From Syntrophorhabdaceae bacterium (GTDB lineage: Bacteria; Desulfobacterota; Syntrophorhabdia; Syntrophorhabdales; Syntrophorhabdaceae): 64,000 bases of DNA. Where the stretch lies: positions 1 to 64,000 of the forward strand of contig JAOAGQ010000041.1 of NCBI GenBank assembly GCA_026415675.1. Direction: 5' to 3'. The position numbers were made by a program, and so were the translations under genes. Shown piece after piece: positions 57,367 to 64,000 of the stretch (the first letter of the stretch is position 1; each line of letters begins with the position of its first letter). A model generated the notes under the pieces. It did not search any database. It had not been told where the DNA came from and saw nothing but the letters and a program-made list of their open reading frames with translations.

Positions 57367-58621
57367 GGATGAGTTTGATGACCTCATCGGGCATGTAATA
57401 AAAAATAGAGACCAGAAGAAAAGGGATATCAGGGCCTCTATAGACGAAATAAGGGAAGCCCTTTTGAAAAAAGGGGATAGGGCCCTGGTCGATTTTGGAA
57501 AAAAATGGGACAACTGGGAGAGAGAATACCCTCTGGTGGCAGACGAAGAGGAATTAAGAGACAGGGCAAAAAGGGTGGATAAAAAAGAGAGCGATGTGCT
57601 AAAAGGCATGATAGATAATGTTACCAAGTATCACAGGCATCAAGGGATAAAAAAAAGGGTGTACAGAAGAAAGGGATTATATGTGAAAGAGGAGTTTGTC
57701 CCTGTAGAGAAGGCCCTTGTTTATGTACCAGGAGGCAGGGCTACGTACCCTTCCTCATTGATTATGGGGGTTGTCCCTGCCAGGATTGCCGGGGTAAAAA
57801 AGATATATGTAACAACCCCATGCATAAACGGAGAGATAAACCCCTACGTTGCCGAAGCGGCATTACTCATGGGCATTAACTCGATCTACAGGGTTGGAGG
57901 GGCCCAGGCGGTCTATGCCTTTACATACGGTACAGAGACCATCCCGAAGGTGGACATGATAGTAGGTCCGGGAAACGCCTATGTGGATGAGGCAAAGAGG
58001 GATGTCTTTGGTCTGGTAGGGATAGATATGCTGGCAGGACCTTCCGAGCTGATCGTCTTTTTGACGGAGGAGACCGAAGCGGAACTTGTAGCATGGGACC
58101 TTATTTCTCAGGCAGAACACGATGAAATGGCGGTCGTTGGTCTATTCTCAAATTCAAAAAGACATATAGAGGAGATAAAAAAGACGATGGAGGACCTCAT
58201 AACAGGGAGTAAAAGGAGAGACATAATCAAAAAGGCGATAGATGAAAACGGCTTTTTTGTCTACTACAGGGATGAAAAGACCGCGGTCGATGCGATAAAC
58301 AGAATAGCCCCAGAACATTTGGAGCTCATCGGTAATGAAGCTGCCGCAGAGGGCATACTGTACCCAGGGATAATATATCTCGGCAAATACACCCCTGTTG
58401 CGATGGGGGACTATTATATCGGCACAAACCATGTTTTACCGACCGGAGGGGCCGGTAGATTTTTGGGAGGCCTATCTGTGGATAAGTTTATGAAAAGAAA
58501 GGTGGTTGTGAAGATAGACAAAGGTTTTATCGAAAGATACGGCAGCAATGCGGAGCAGCTATCCCGTATAGAGGGTCTATACGCCCACGGAAAATCCATA
58601 AAGGCAAGGGGGATGAGATAA
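57347..58621 (+). CDS. hisD: Histidinol dehydrogenase
   Basis: Last two oxidations of histidine synthesis, zinc- and NAD-dependent, 424 residues. Motifs include [20 protein letters not shown], the [16 protein letters not shown] segment followed by IDMLAGPSE, and the late APEHLEL with a catalytic histidine. It overlaps murA by 20 bases. It lies before hisG here. Confidence 0.96.
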   Translation: MKIWTLEDEFDDLIGHVIKNRDQKKRDIRASIDEIREALLKKGDRALVDFGKKWDNWEREYPLVADEEELRDRAKRVDKKESDVLKGMIDNVTKYHRHQGIKKRVYRRKGLYVKEEFVPVEKALVYVPGGRATYPSSLIMGVVPARIAGVKKIYVTTPCINGEINPYVAEAALLMGINSIYRVGGAQAVYAFTYGTETIPKVDMIVGPGNAYVDEAKRDVFGLVGIDMLAGPSELIVFLTEETEAELVAWDLISQAEHDEMAVVGLFSNSKRHIEEIKKTMEDLITGSKRRDIIKKAIDENGFFVYYRDEKTAVDAINRIAPEHLELIGNEAAAEGILYPGIIYLGKYTPVAMGDYYIGTNHVLPTGGAGRFLGGLSVDKFMKRKVVVKIDKGFIERYGSNAEQLSRIEGLYAHGKSIKARGMR

Positions 58622-58622
58622 T

Positions 58623-59492
58623 ATGAAGTTAAAGATAGGTTTACCAAAGGGGAGCTTACAGGAAACCACATTTAAACTGTTCAAAAACGCAGGCTACAAC
58701 ATTAAGCTCTACGAACGTTCCTACGTCCCCATGATAGACGACCCTGAGTTAGAGGGTCTCGTGATCAGGGCACAGGAGATGGCAAGGTATGTTGAGGATG
58801 GCATCCTCGATATGGGTATAACAGGTTACGACTGGGTGTTAGAGCAGGATGCAAAGGTTGTGGAGTTGGTGAGGTTGAGATACGGTAAGGTGGGACTAAA
58901 AGGGGTAAAATGGGTTGTGGCGGTGCCTATGGATTCTCCAATTAATACCCTTGAGGATCTGAAAGGCAAAAAAATAGCCACAGAACTCGTTGGGTTTACA
59001 AAAAGATACCTGAAGAAGAGGGGGATAGAGGCGATCGTTGAATTTTCATGGGGGGCAACAGAGGTCAAACCCCCTTTGCTTGCCGATGCGATCGTTGAGG
59101 TTACAGAGACAGGGACATCCTTGAGGGCGAATAACCTGCGGATCATAGAGACGATCCTTGAGTCAGAGACCGTGCTTATCGCAAACAGGCTTTCCTGGAA
59201 AGACGAATGGAAGAGAAGGAAGATGGAAAATTTGACGATGCTTCTGAAAGGGGCCCTCCTCGCAGAAGAGAAGGTGGGCCTGAAGATGAACGTGCCCCGA
59301 GAAAAGCTGGAGAAGGTGATAAAAGTCCTACCCTCTCTCCACACCCCGACCATCTCGAACCTTTCCGATGAAAACTGGGTTGCGGTAGAGGTGATCATCG
59401 ATGAAAAGACGGTGAGGGATATTATACCGAATCTGAAAAGGTCCGGTGCCCAGGGTATTGTAGAATACCCGTTGAACAAGGTGATACCTTAA
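58623..59492 (+). CDS. hisG: ATP phosphoribosyltransferase, long form
   Basis: Commits PRPP and ATP to histidine synthesis. At 289 residues it is the long form with its own C-terminal regulatory domain, so no HisZ partner is needed. The phosphate-binding text is [18 protein letters not shown], and the C-terminus has the HisG_C signature ending [15 protein letters not shown]. It follows hisD by one base. Feedback inhibition by histidine is expected from the long form. Confidence 0.95.
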   Translation: MKLKIGLPKGSLQETTFKLFKNAGYNIKLYERSYVPMIDDPELEGLVIRAQEMARYVEDGILDMGITGYDWVLEQDAKVVELVRLRYGKVGLKGVKWVVAVPMDSPINTLEDLKGKKIATELVGFTKRYLKKRGIEAIVEFSWGATEVKPPLLADAIVEVTETGTSLRANNLRIIETILESETVLIANRLSWKDEWKRRKMENLTMLLKGALLAEEKVGLKMNVPREKLEKVIKVLPSLHTPTISNLSDENWVAVEVIIDEKTVRDIIPNLKRSGAQGIVEYPLNKVIP

Positions 59493-59517
59493 AGAAGCTC
59501 TAAAAGAAGGGGGAATA

Positions 59518-60102
59518 ATGGCGAGGGAATCGAAGGTGTTCAGAAAGACAAAGGAGACGGATATAAAGGTAGAGTGGTCGCTCGATGGGGAAGGGAGATA
59601 TGGCATATCAACGGGGATACCCTTTTTTGACCATATGTTGAGCCTCTTTGCGAAACACGGGCTCTTTGACCTTGATATAAAGGCAAAAGGGGACACAGAG
59701 ATTGATAGCCACCATACCGTTGAGGATGTGGGTATAGCAATGGGGAAGGCGTTAAGGGATGCCTTAGGGGGTATGGAAGGTATAAGGCGATACGGCAGTG
59801 CAATTACCCCTATGGACGAAGCCCTGTGTTTAACCGCGATAGACATAAGTGGGAGACCCCATCTGGTATGGAGGGGAAAGATAAAGGGAACTACAGGGGG
59901 GTTCGATGCCCAGGTGGTGAAGGAGTTTTTTAAGGCCTTTGTCAATGAGGGGAAAATCACCCTCCATGTGAATCTCTTATACGGAGAAAACCTACACCAC
60001 ATCATAGAGGCCATATTCAAATCCTTTGGTATGGCCCTACGGGATGCAACGAGAAAGGAAGAGGCGATAAAAGGGGTTTTATCCACAAAAGGGGTCCTGT
60101 AG
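59518..60102 (+). CDS. hisB: Imidazoleglycerol-phosphate dehydratase
   Basis: A single-function HisB of 194 residues without the phosphatase half found in enteric bacteria. The manganese-site histidine motifs are visible: FFDHMLSLFAKH, DSHHTVEDVGIAMG and ENLHHIIEAIFK. GAAGGGGG lies before the ATG. It is 25 bases after hisG and 24 before hisH. Confidence 0.96.
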   Translation: MARESKVFRKTKETDIKVEWSLDGEGRYGISTGIPFFDHMLSLFAKHGLFDLDIKAKGDTEIDSHHTVEDVGIAMGKALRDALGGMEGIRRYGSAITPMDEALCLTAIDISGRPHLVWRGKIKGTTGGFDAQVVKEFFKAFVNEGKITLHVNLLYGENLHHIIEAIFKSFGMALRDATRKEEAIKGVLSTKGVL

Positions 60103-60126
60103 AGATATAGAGAGACAGGAGATGAT

Positions 60127-60738
60127 ATGATAGCCGTAGTCGATTATGGGATGGGTAACCTAAAGAGTGTTATAAATGGCTTCAGAAGGTTAGGGGGAGA
60201 GGTAAAAGTCACGAGTAAAAAGGGGGATTTATACGAAGCCGATGGGATAGTCCTCCCAGGGGTCGGTTCATTCGGGAAGTGTGTTAAAAATTTAGAGAAC
60301 CTTGAACTATTTGCCCCCTTAAGGGAGCTTATATTAAAAGGCAAGCCCTACCTCGGTATCTGCCTCGGGATGCAGCTTTTGTTCGAAGAGAGTGAAGAAT
60401 CGCCAGGCATTCAAGGGCTCTCCATACTCAAGGGGAAGGTGGTGAGATTTCCTTCTAACCTAAAACTTAAAGTACCGCACATGGGGTGGAATGGCATCAA
60501 GATAAAGAAAGAGCACGGGATCCTAAAAGGCATAAAGGATAACGCATATTTTTATTTTGTCCATTCCTATTACTGCATACCTGAGGAAGAAGATGTGGTC
60601 GCAACAACAACGAACTACGGTGTGGAGTTCGCCTCATCGGTACAGAAAGGTAACCTCTTTGCCTGCCAGTTTCACCCCGAGAAGAGCCAGAGAACAGGCC
60701 TTATGATGTTGAAAAATTTCATCGAGATGTGGGGATAA
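60127..60738 (+). CDS. hisH: Imidazole glycerol phosphate synthase glutaminase subunit
   Basis: The 203-residue glutaminase chain that feeds ammonia to HisF. The triad is complete: Cys79 in GICLGMQLLFE, and the His/Glu pair in QFHPEKSQ near 186-188. Its partner hisF and the usual next gene hisA are not downstream. A hairpin and an unrelated convergent gene follow, so they must lie elsewhere. GGAGAT precedes the ATG. Confidence 0.95.
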   Translation: MIAVVDYGMGNLKSVINGFRRLGGEVKVTSKKGDLYEADGIVLPGVGSFGKCVKNLENLELFAPLRELILKGKPYLGICLGMQLLFEESEESPGIQGLSILKGKVVRFPSNLKLKVPHMGWNGIKIKKEHGILKGIKDNAYFYFVHSYYCIPEEEDVVATTTNYGVEFASSVQKGNLFACQFHPEKSQRTGLMMLKNFIEMWG

Positions 60739-60740
60739 AG

Positions 60741-60768
60741 AGGCCCCCTCGTAAAAGGGGGCCTTTAG
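60741..60768. terminator. Bidirectional hairpin terminator
   Basis: AGGCCCCC (60741-60748) pairs with GGGGGCCT (60757-60764) around an eight-base loop, followed by TT. It lies in the 32 bases between the stops of the convergent hisH and Nramp-like genes. The T-runs on both sides are short. Confidence 0.75.
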
Positions 60769-60770
60769 TT

Positions 60771-62249
60771 CTAAGACTTGAATACCTTCAAGACAAGGAA
60801 TACCCCAAAGAAGAACCCAAAGAAGATAAGGTTTGCAACAAGCATGATCTCCCTGAATATGCTTCCTCTGTACTCCTTTGGCAGGAATTTTCTGTTCACT
60901 ATGATCGTCAGAATCGCAGAGAGGGCCATAGTGAAGTTGGCGATGTTTGCACTGATGGCGAGGACGATCAAAGGAACAGTGATATTCATATAAAGGATAC
61001 CCCATATAACGAAGGCGGCAAGGAGGGTGTAGTAAATCTTTTTGATGTTGTTCTTCGCAAAATTCCTTACCCCTTCAGAACCAAACCAGAGCATGTCGGT
61101 TGACTGTCTTACAACGAGGTCTACGTTGCTCAATGATGTGGAATACATGATCCAGAAACCAAAAAACAGGGCAAGGAACCAGCCAAATCTACCGAGATGC
61201 TGGATCAAGCCGCTTGCCGATGAGGCGGCGATACCCCAGGCCGGAAGCGTCTGTCCCGGAGGGAGCATGGCCACATAGAGAATACCCGGTAAGAACATAC
61301 CGAACATGGCACCTACATAAAAGACTCCCCATTGGTCTATGTTGAGGAGTTTCCACCAGCCCTTCCACCTCTCGAGGTTTTCCTTGGTCTGGGCCGGGAC
61401 CATTCCACAGGAAGAGACGTGTATCGTCTTGCCGCCGATAAGGGCCGGAATATAACCTATCTTTCCTGCCATACCGTATCCTTTATCCCGGTACCAGTTG
61501 GTAATGGCGTTGTTTCCAAACCCGCCGTATGCAGAATAGCCCACAAGGGCCCCAAGGAGAAGGACATCAACACCCTGAGGTATATAACCGAAGGAGAAGA
61601 ACCCCTTTAACCCTTCGAGCCACACCTTTCCAGGAACGAGGTACAGATCAAGAAGAAATAGACCCACCAAGACCACGAACATCATAATCCAGTTCGCCCA
61701 TTCGAGGGTTCTCTCAACACTTCTCCCTAAAGAGATCAATATGGCCCCTGAGATAAATACGATATAACCCCAGAACATTACAACGCTTTTAGCCTCTTTC
61801 CCCGGTATTACCCCGAGCTGGAAGGCGGCAATGGCAGTTGCTGTACCGAGGGCCCATCCAGGAAGACCCCTTTCACAGAAGCCTATGATTGTAAAGAGCC
61901 AACCCCAGAAGGCCTTTCCGGGTTTTAGCCTCATGAACCCAACGGTTATAGGTTCTCCTGTATATAGGGTATATCTTGCCATTTCAATGTTGAGGAAGAC
62001 CTGAAGGAGAGAAGAGATCGTTGTGACCCAGAGGAGGGCCAACCCGTATTTGACAAAGACCGCGGGGCCTATCAACCACTCACCGCCTCCTATTGTGCCC
62101 CCGAGGGCGATGACCGCAGGCCCCAGGATGGCGAAGAGCTTTCTTGCGTTTAAATCCCTTGGGGGTTCTGGAAAATCGGTCACGCTAAACTGAGGTCCAC
62201 AACCCCCGGCTACAGATTCCAAGGTTTGTTTCTTTTCTTGTTCACCCAT
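60771..62249 (-). CDS. Nramp-fold transporter lacking the DPGN metal motif
   Basis: A 492-residue, roughly 11-12-helix transporter related to the Nramp family. In true Nramp the first helix carries DPGN, whose Asp and Asn bind the metal. Here that stretch reads GPAVIALGGTIGGGEW (43-58), without either residue. I also do not find the TM6 methionine motif in its usual form. Such divergent members are often annotated as divalent metal transporters, but a different substrate is likely. It shares a strand and direction with a CitE-like lyase and a CoA-ligase subunit. AGGGGG precedes ATG 62249. Confidence 0.75.
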   Translation of the reverse strand: MGEQEKKQTLESVAGGCGPQFSVTDFPEPPRDLNARKLFAILGPAVIALGGTIGGGEWLIGPAVFVKYGLALLWVTTISSLLQVFLNIEMARYTLYTGEPITVGFMRLKPGKAFWGWLFTIIGFCERGLPGWALGTATAIAAFQLGVIPGKEAKSVVMFWGYIVFISGAILISLGRSVERTLEWANWIMMFVVLVGLFLLDLYLVPGKVWLEGLKGFFSFGYIPQGVDVLLLGALVGYSAYGGFGNNAITNWYRDKGYGMAGKIGYIPALIGGKTIHVSSCGMVPAQTKENLERWKGWWKLLNIDQWGVFYVGAMFGMFLPGILYVAMLPPGQTLPAWGIAASSASGLIQHLGRFGWFLALFFGFWIMYSTSLSNVDLVVRQSTDMLWFGSEGVRNFAKNNIKKIYYTLLAAFVIWGILYMNITVPLIVLAISANIANFTMALSAILTIIVNRKFLPKEYRGSIFREIMLVANLIFFGFFFGVFLVLKVFKS

Positions 62250-62332
62250 TTGTATCCCCCTGCTATAAAATTTTTTAAAATCTCATCAAATGCATCAAAA
62301 AACGTCCAAATAACAGAAAACAGACTTTTCAT
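62210..62332 (-). CDS. Candidate 40-residue protein upstream of the Nramp-like gene
   Basis: A short frame from ATG 62332 to TAG (62212-62210) gives 40 residues: an aromatic/hydrophobic half (SLFSVIWTFFDAFDEIL) and a basic tail (NKKRNKPWNL). The message has AAAGGAGGTGAT, a near-perfect anti-16S match, but the ATG lies only two bases past AGGAGG, closer than ideal. The last 40 bases overlap the transporter start in another frame, which would couple the two. I recognise no family. It could be a small partner of the transporter or chance. Confidence 0.4.
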   Translation of the reverse strand: MKSLFSVIWTFFDAFDEILKNFIAGGYKWVNKKRNKPWNL

Positions 62333-62410
62333 CACCTCCTTTGATCGAACTTTTATATAAAATATATCTTTATAAAAAACTCCCTTCAATAAGAGAGGCA
62401 GGATTTATAC

Positions 62411-62437
62411 AAAAAAGGGGCTTTAAGCCCCCTTTTT
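62411..62437 (-). terminator. Terminator after the CitE-like gene
   Basis: Read on the minus strand, GGGGCT-TAA-AGCCCC (62431-62417) forms a six-pair hairpin preceded by an A-run and followed by six T bases (62416-62411). It begins directly after the lyase stop, so the transporter region to the left probably has its own promoter. Confidence 0.7.
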
Positions 62438-62438
62438 G

Positions 62439-63338
62439 TTAACCGTTTTTCTTTCTTTTCTGTTCAAAAGCGTTTATCTCTTCAACGGTTTTCAGTATGG
62501 TTCTTGCATTTTCATAGACCGGGGTATCAACCATCTTTCCTTTATATGAGACCGCGGCTGCACCCTTTGCAATCCCTTCTTCCTCAAAGACCTTAACAAC
62601 ACCCTGGGCCCACTCTATGTCCTCAGGGGAAGGGGCATATATTCTGTTCGCGGGCTCTATCTGGTTTGGATGGATGAGCATCCTTCCCTCATAACCCATC
62701 TGTCTACCTTCCCTTGTACTCTTTTCAAAGGCCTCCACATCCTGAAATGCCACAAAGGGGCAGTCGATGGCGATACAACCTGCGGCCCTTGCAGCCACCG
62801 CAACGTGGCTTCTCGCATAGAACTGCTCAACCCCTTCACTTGTTAATTTTACCCTCATATCCTTTGTATAGTCAACTGCTCCGAATATGAGAGAGTTGAC
62901 CCTTTTGCTTGCAATGGCTGAGGGGTATGCATTGATCACACCCTTTGCCGTTTCGCATAGAAGCTGGACCGCAATGCTCCCTACAGGCAGACCCCGCCTC
63001 CTTTCGAGTTCCTCGAGCTTCCAGTCGAGCCTTCTCACATCATCGGGGTGGCCGCATTTGGCAAGGCAAATGCCCGAGAGACCCTCGTGTACCACCGCCT
63101 CAAGATCATCGTTTGTCATCAGTGTTTCCCAGTTGTTTACCCTCACATATACTGCAGAACCTCCGGAGCCTGCAAATTTAAGGTTTTCCCTTACCATTTC
63201 CCTTGCCTTTGCCTTCTCTGCCGGAGGAACGGAATCCTCAAGGTCAAGGGTGATGATATCTGCGGGAAGCGTAGGGGCCTTTTTTATAAAGCTCTCGTTG
63301 TTTCCCGGCACATAAAAAACAGACCTCATTACTGGCAT
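62439..63338 (-). CDS. CitE-like CoA-ester lyase (HpcH/HpaI family)
   Basis: A 299-residue TIM-barrel lyase of the citrate lyase beta / malyl-CoA lyase group. Typical text includes RSVFYVPGNNESFIKKA, the magnesium-site DIITLDLEDSVPPAEK, the late GAVDYTKDMRVKL, and GRMLIHPNQIEPANRIY. Members cleave malyl-, citramalyl- or citryl-CoA into acetyl-CoA (or pyruvate) and a keto acid. The neighbouring CoA-ligase subunit suggests that it acts on a CoA ester made by that ligase, malate being the first guess. AGGAGG lies before the ATG. Confidence 0.88.
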   Translation of the reverse strand: MPVMRSVFYVPGNNESFIKKAPTLPADIITLDLEDSVPPAEKAKAREMVRENLKFAGSGGSAVYVRVNNWETLMTNDDLEAVVHEGLSGICLAKCGHPDDVRRLDWKLEELERRRGLPVGSIAVQLLCETAKGVINAYPSAIASKRVNSLIFGAVDYTKDMRVKLTSEGVEQFYARSHVAVAARAAGCIAIDCPFVAFQDVEAFEKSTREGRQMGYEGRMLIHPNQIEPANRIYAPSPEDIEWAQGVVKVFEEEGIAKGAAAVSYKGKMVDTPVYENARTILKTVEEINAFEQKRKKNG

Positions 63339-63363
63339 AACATACCTCCTGATTATTAGTTAA

Positions 63364-64000
63364 TTAGTTAATTTCTAAAAGTTTTTTCATCGTTGGCGCT
63401 ATCTCGTCGGGCCTATCGACCACATGGGCACCCACCTCTTTTAGAAGTTCTATCTTACTCTTTGCAGAACCCCTTCCTCTTTCAATAATGGAGCTTGCAT
63501 GGGAGAACCTCATACCCTCCGGTGCCCATGCCCCTGCCACGAATATCACAAAGGGCTTTGTGAACTCCTTTCTCCTGATACATTCTGCCGCCTCTTCTTC
63601 GTGGGGCCCCCCTATCTCACCAAAGACCGCCACCCCTTTTGTGTCAGGGTCTTTCTCAAAAAGAGGGAGTATCTCCCCCATGGAGATCCCTGTGACAGGT
63701 TCTGTACCCACATGGATAACGGTGGTCATACCCATCCCTGCCCTGTTTAATGCCCAGGGGACGGTAGCAGACTGGCCTCCACTTCTTGAGATGACCCCCA
63801 CAGGCCCAGGGATAAAGACCTTTCTTGCGAATTCGGGGTTTCCCCCGAGCCAGCCCGCGGCAGCGATACCGGGGCTTATAATACCGATAGAGCCAGGCCC
63901 GAGGAGTTTTACGTCGTGTTGTTTTGTGTATGCCACCATCTCAAGGATATCATATAAAGGAACCCTTTCAACAGGGCTTACTATGAATTTTATGCCTGAG
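63364..64000 (-). CDS. Succinyl-CoA-synthetase-like ligase alpha subunit, cut by window edge
   Basis: The frame runs open to the right edge; 211 residues are visible and the N-terminus is missing. Family text: LYDILEMVAYTKQHDVKLLGP, SRSGGQSATVPWAL, and FGEIGGPHEEEAAE. The phosphohistidine is probably in RFSHASSIIERGRGSAKSK, where SucD has GHAGA. The usual GPNCPG motif reads GPGSIG, losing Asn and Cys. It could be a malate-CoA, succinyl-CoA or other NDP/ADP-forming ligase. The beta subunit should lie just outside the window. It precedes the CitE-like gene by 25 bases. Confidence 0.85.
   Translation of the reverse strand, partial: SGIKFIVSPVERVPLYDILEMVAYTKQHDVKLLGPGSIGIISPGIAAAGWLGGNPEFARKVFIPGPVGVISRSGGQSATVPWALNRAGMGMTTVIHVGTEPVTGISMGEILPLFEKDPDTKGVAVFGEIGGPHEEEAAECIRRKEFTKPFVIFVAGAWAPEGMRFSHASSIIERGRGSAKSKIELLKEVGAHVVDRPDEIAPTMKKLLEIN

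Noticed and set aside
1-64000. CRISPR array, insertion sequence, prophage or toxin-antitoxin system
   Set aside because: No regularly spaced repeats, terminal inverted repeats with transposase, integrase, or paired small toxin genes were seen.

Overview
The window is ordinary bacterial chromosome: about 60 protein genes, one tRNA, a probable replication origin, no mobile element and no CRISPR array. Two blocks suggest a Desulfobacterota-like (former Deltaproteobacteria) anaerobe: coaE-rho-rpmE-prfA-prmC-murA-hisD-hisG-hisB-hisH, and rpsU-yqeY-mutS2-dnaG-rpoD. A complex I operon without nuoE, nuoF or nuoG and an ETF/FixCX/acyl-CoA dehydrogenase set fit that guess. Codon use favours ATA and AGG. 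The lineage is an inference, not a proof.

Layout. 1-770: 5' end of a secreted protein (minus strand) and a long gap with a decayed coding remnant. 773-1306: cobO. 1312-12433: an eleven-frame minus-strand operon for a modified complex I (nuoA, B, CD, H, I, J, K, an MrpD-like subunit, a small two-helix protein, a NuoL-like subunit, nuoM, nuoN). 12481-12573: tRNA-Ser(GCT). 12639-18229: acyl-CoA dehydrogenase, etfB, etfA, fixC, fixX and a DUF2156 gene. 18305-24558: rpsU-yqeY-mutS2-dnaG-rpoD. 24720-25817: ilvC of the fungal-like type. 25986-32498 (plus): glyQ-glyS-ppdK-queH-DUF2905. 32505-34993: a FadR-type regulator divergent from an acyl-CoA synthetase. 35067-43436 (plus): thrC, znuACB, dnaK, lon. 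43463-47076: small housekeeping genes. 47077-48701: probable oriC around dnaA, followed by dnaN, gyrB, coaE, rho, rpmE, prfA, prmC, murA and four his genes to 60738. 60771-64000 (minus): a CoA-ligase alpha subunit (cut by the window edge), a CitE-like lyase, a possible 40-residue protein and an Nramp-fold transporter lacking the usual metal motif.

How it fits together. Acyl-CoA synthetase, acyl-CoA dehydrogenase, ETF and FixCX point to fatty- or organic-acid oxidation feeding electrons to quinone. The EFG-less complex I with four antiporter-like subunits would couple quinone and a non-NADH donor, perhaps ferredoxin, to ion pumping. Pyruvate phosphate dikinase and the CoA-ligase/CitE pair connect acetyl-CoA and C4 acids to central metabolism.

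The points most worth a second look are the altered fourth antiporter subunit and small protein of complex I, nuoB without a normal start codon, several genes whose promoter -10 box lies only 7-9 bases before the start codon, the motif-less Nramp homologue beside a CoA-ester pathway, the fungal-type IlvC, and the phased TTTTCAACA boxes at dnaA.
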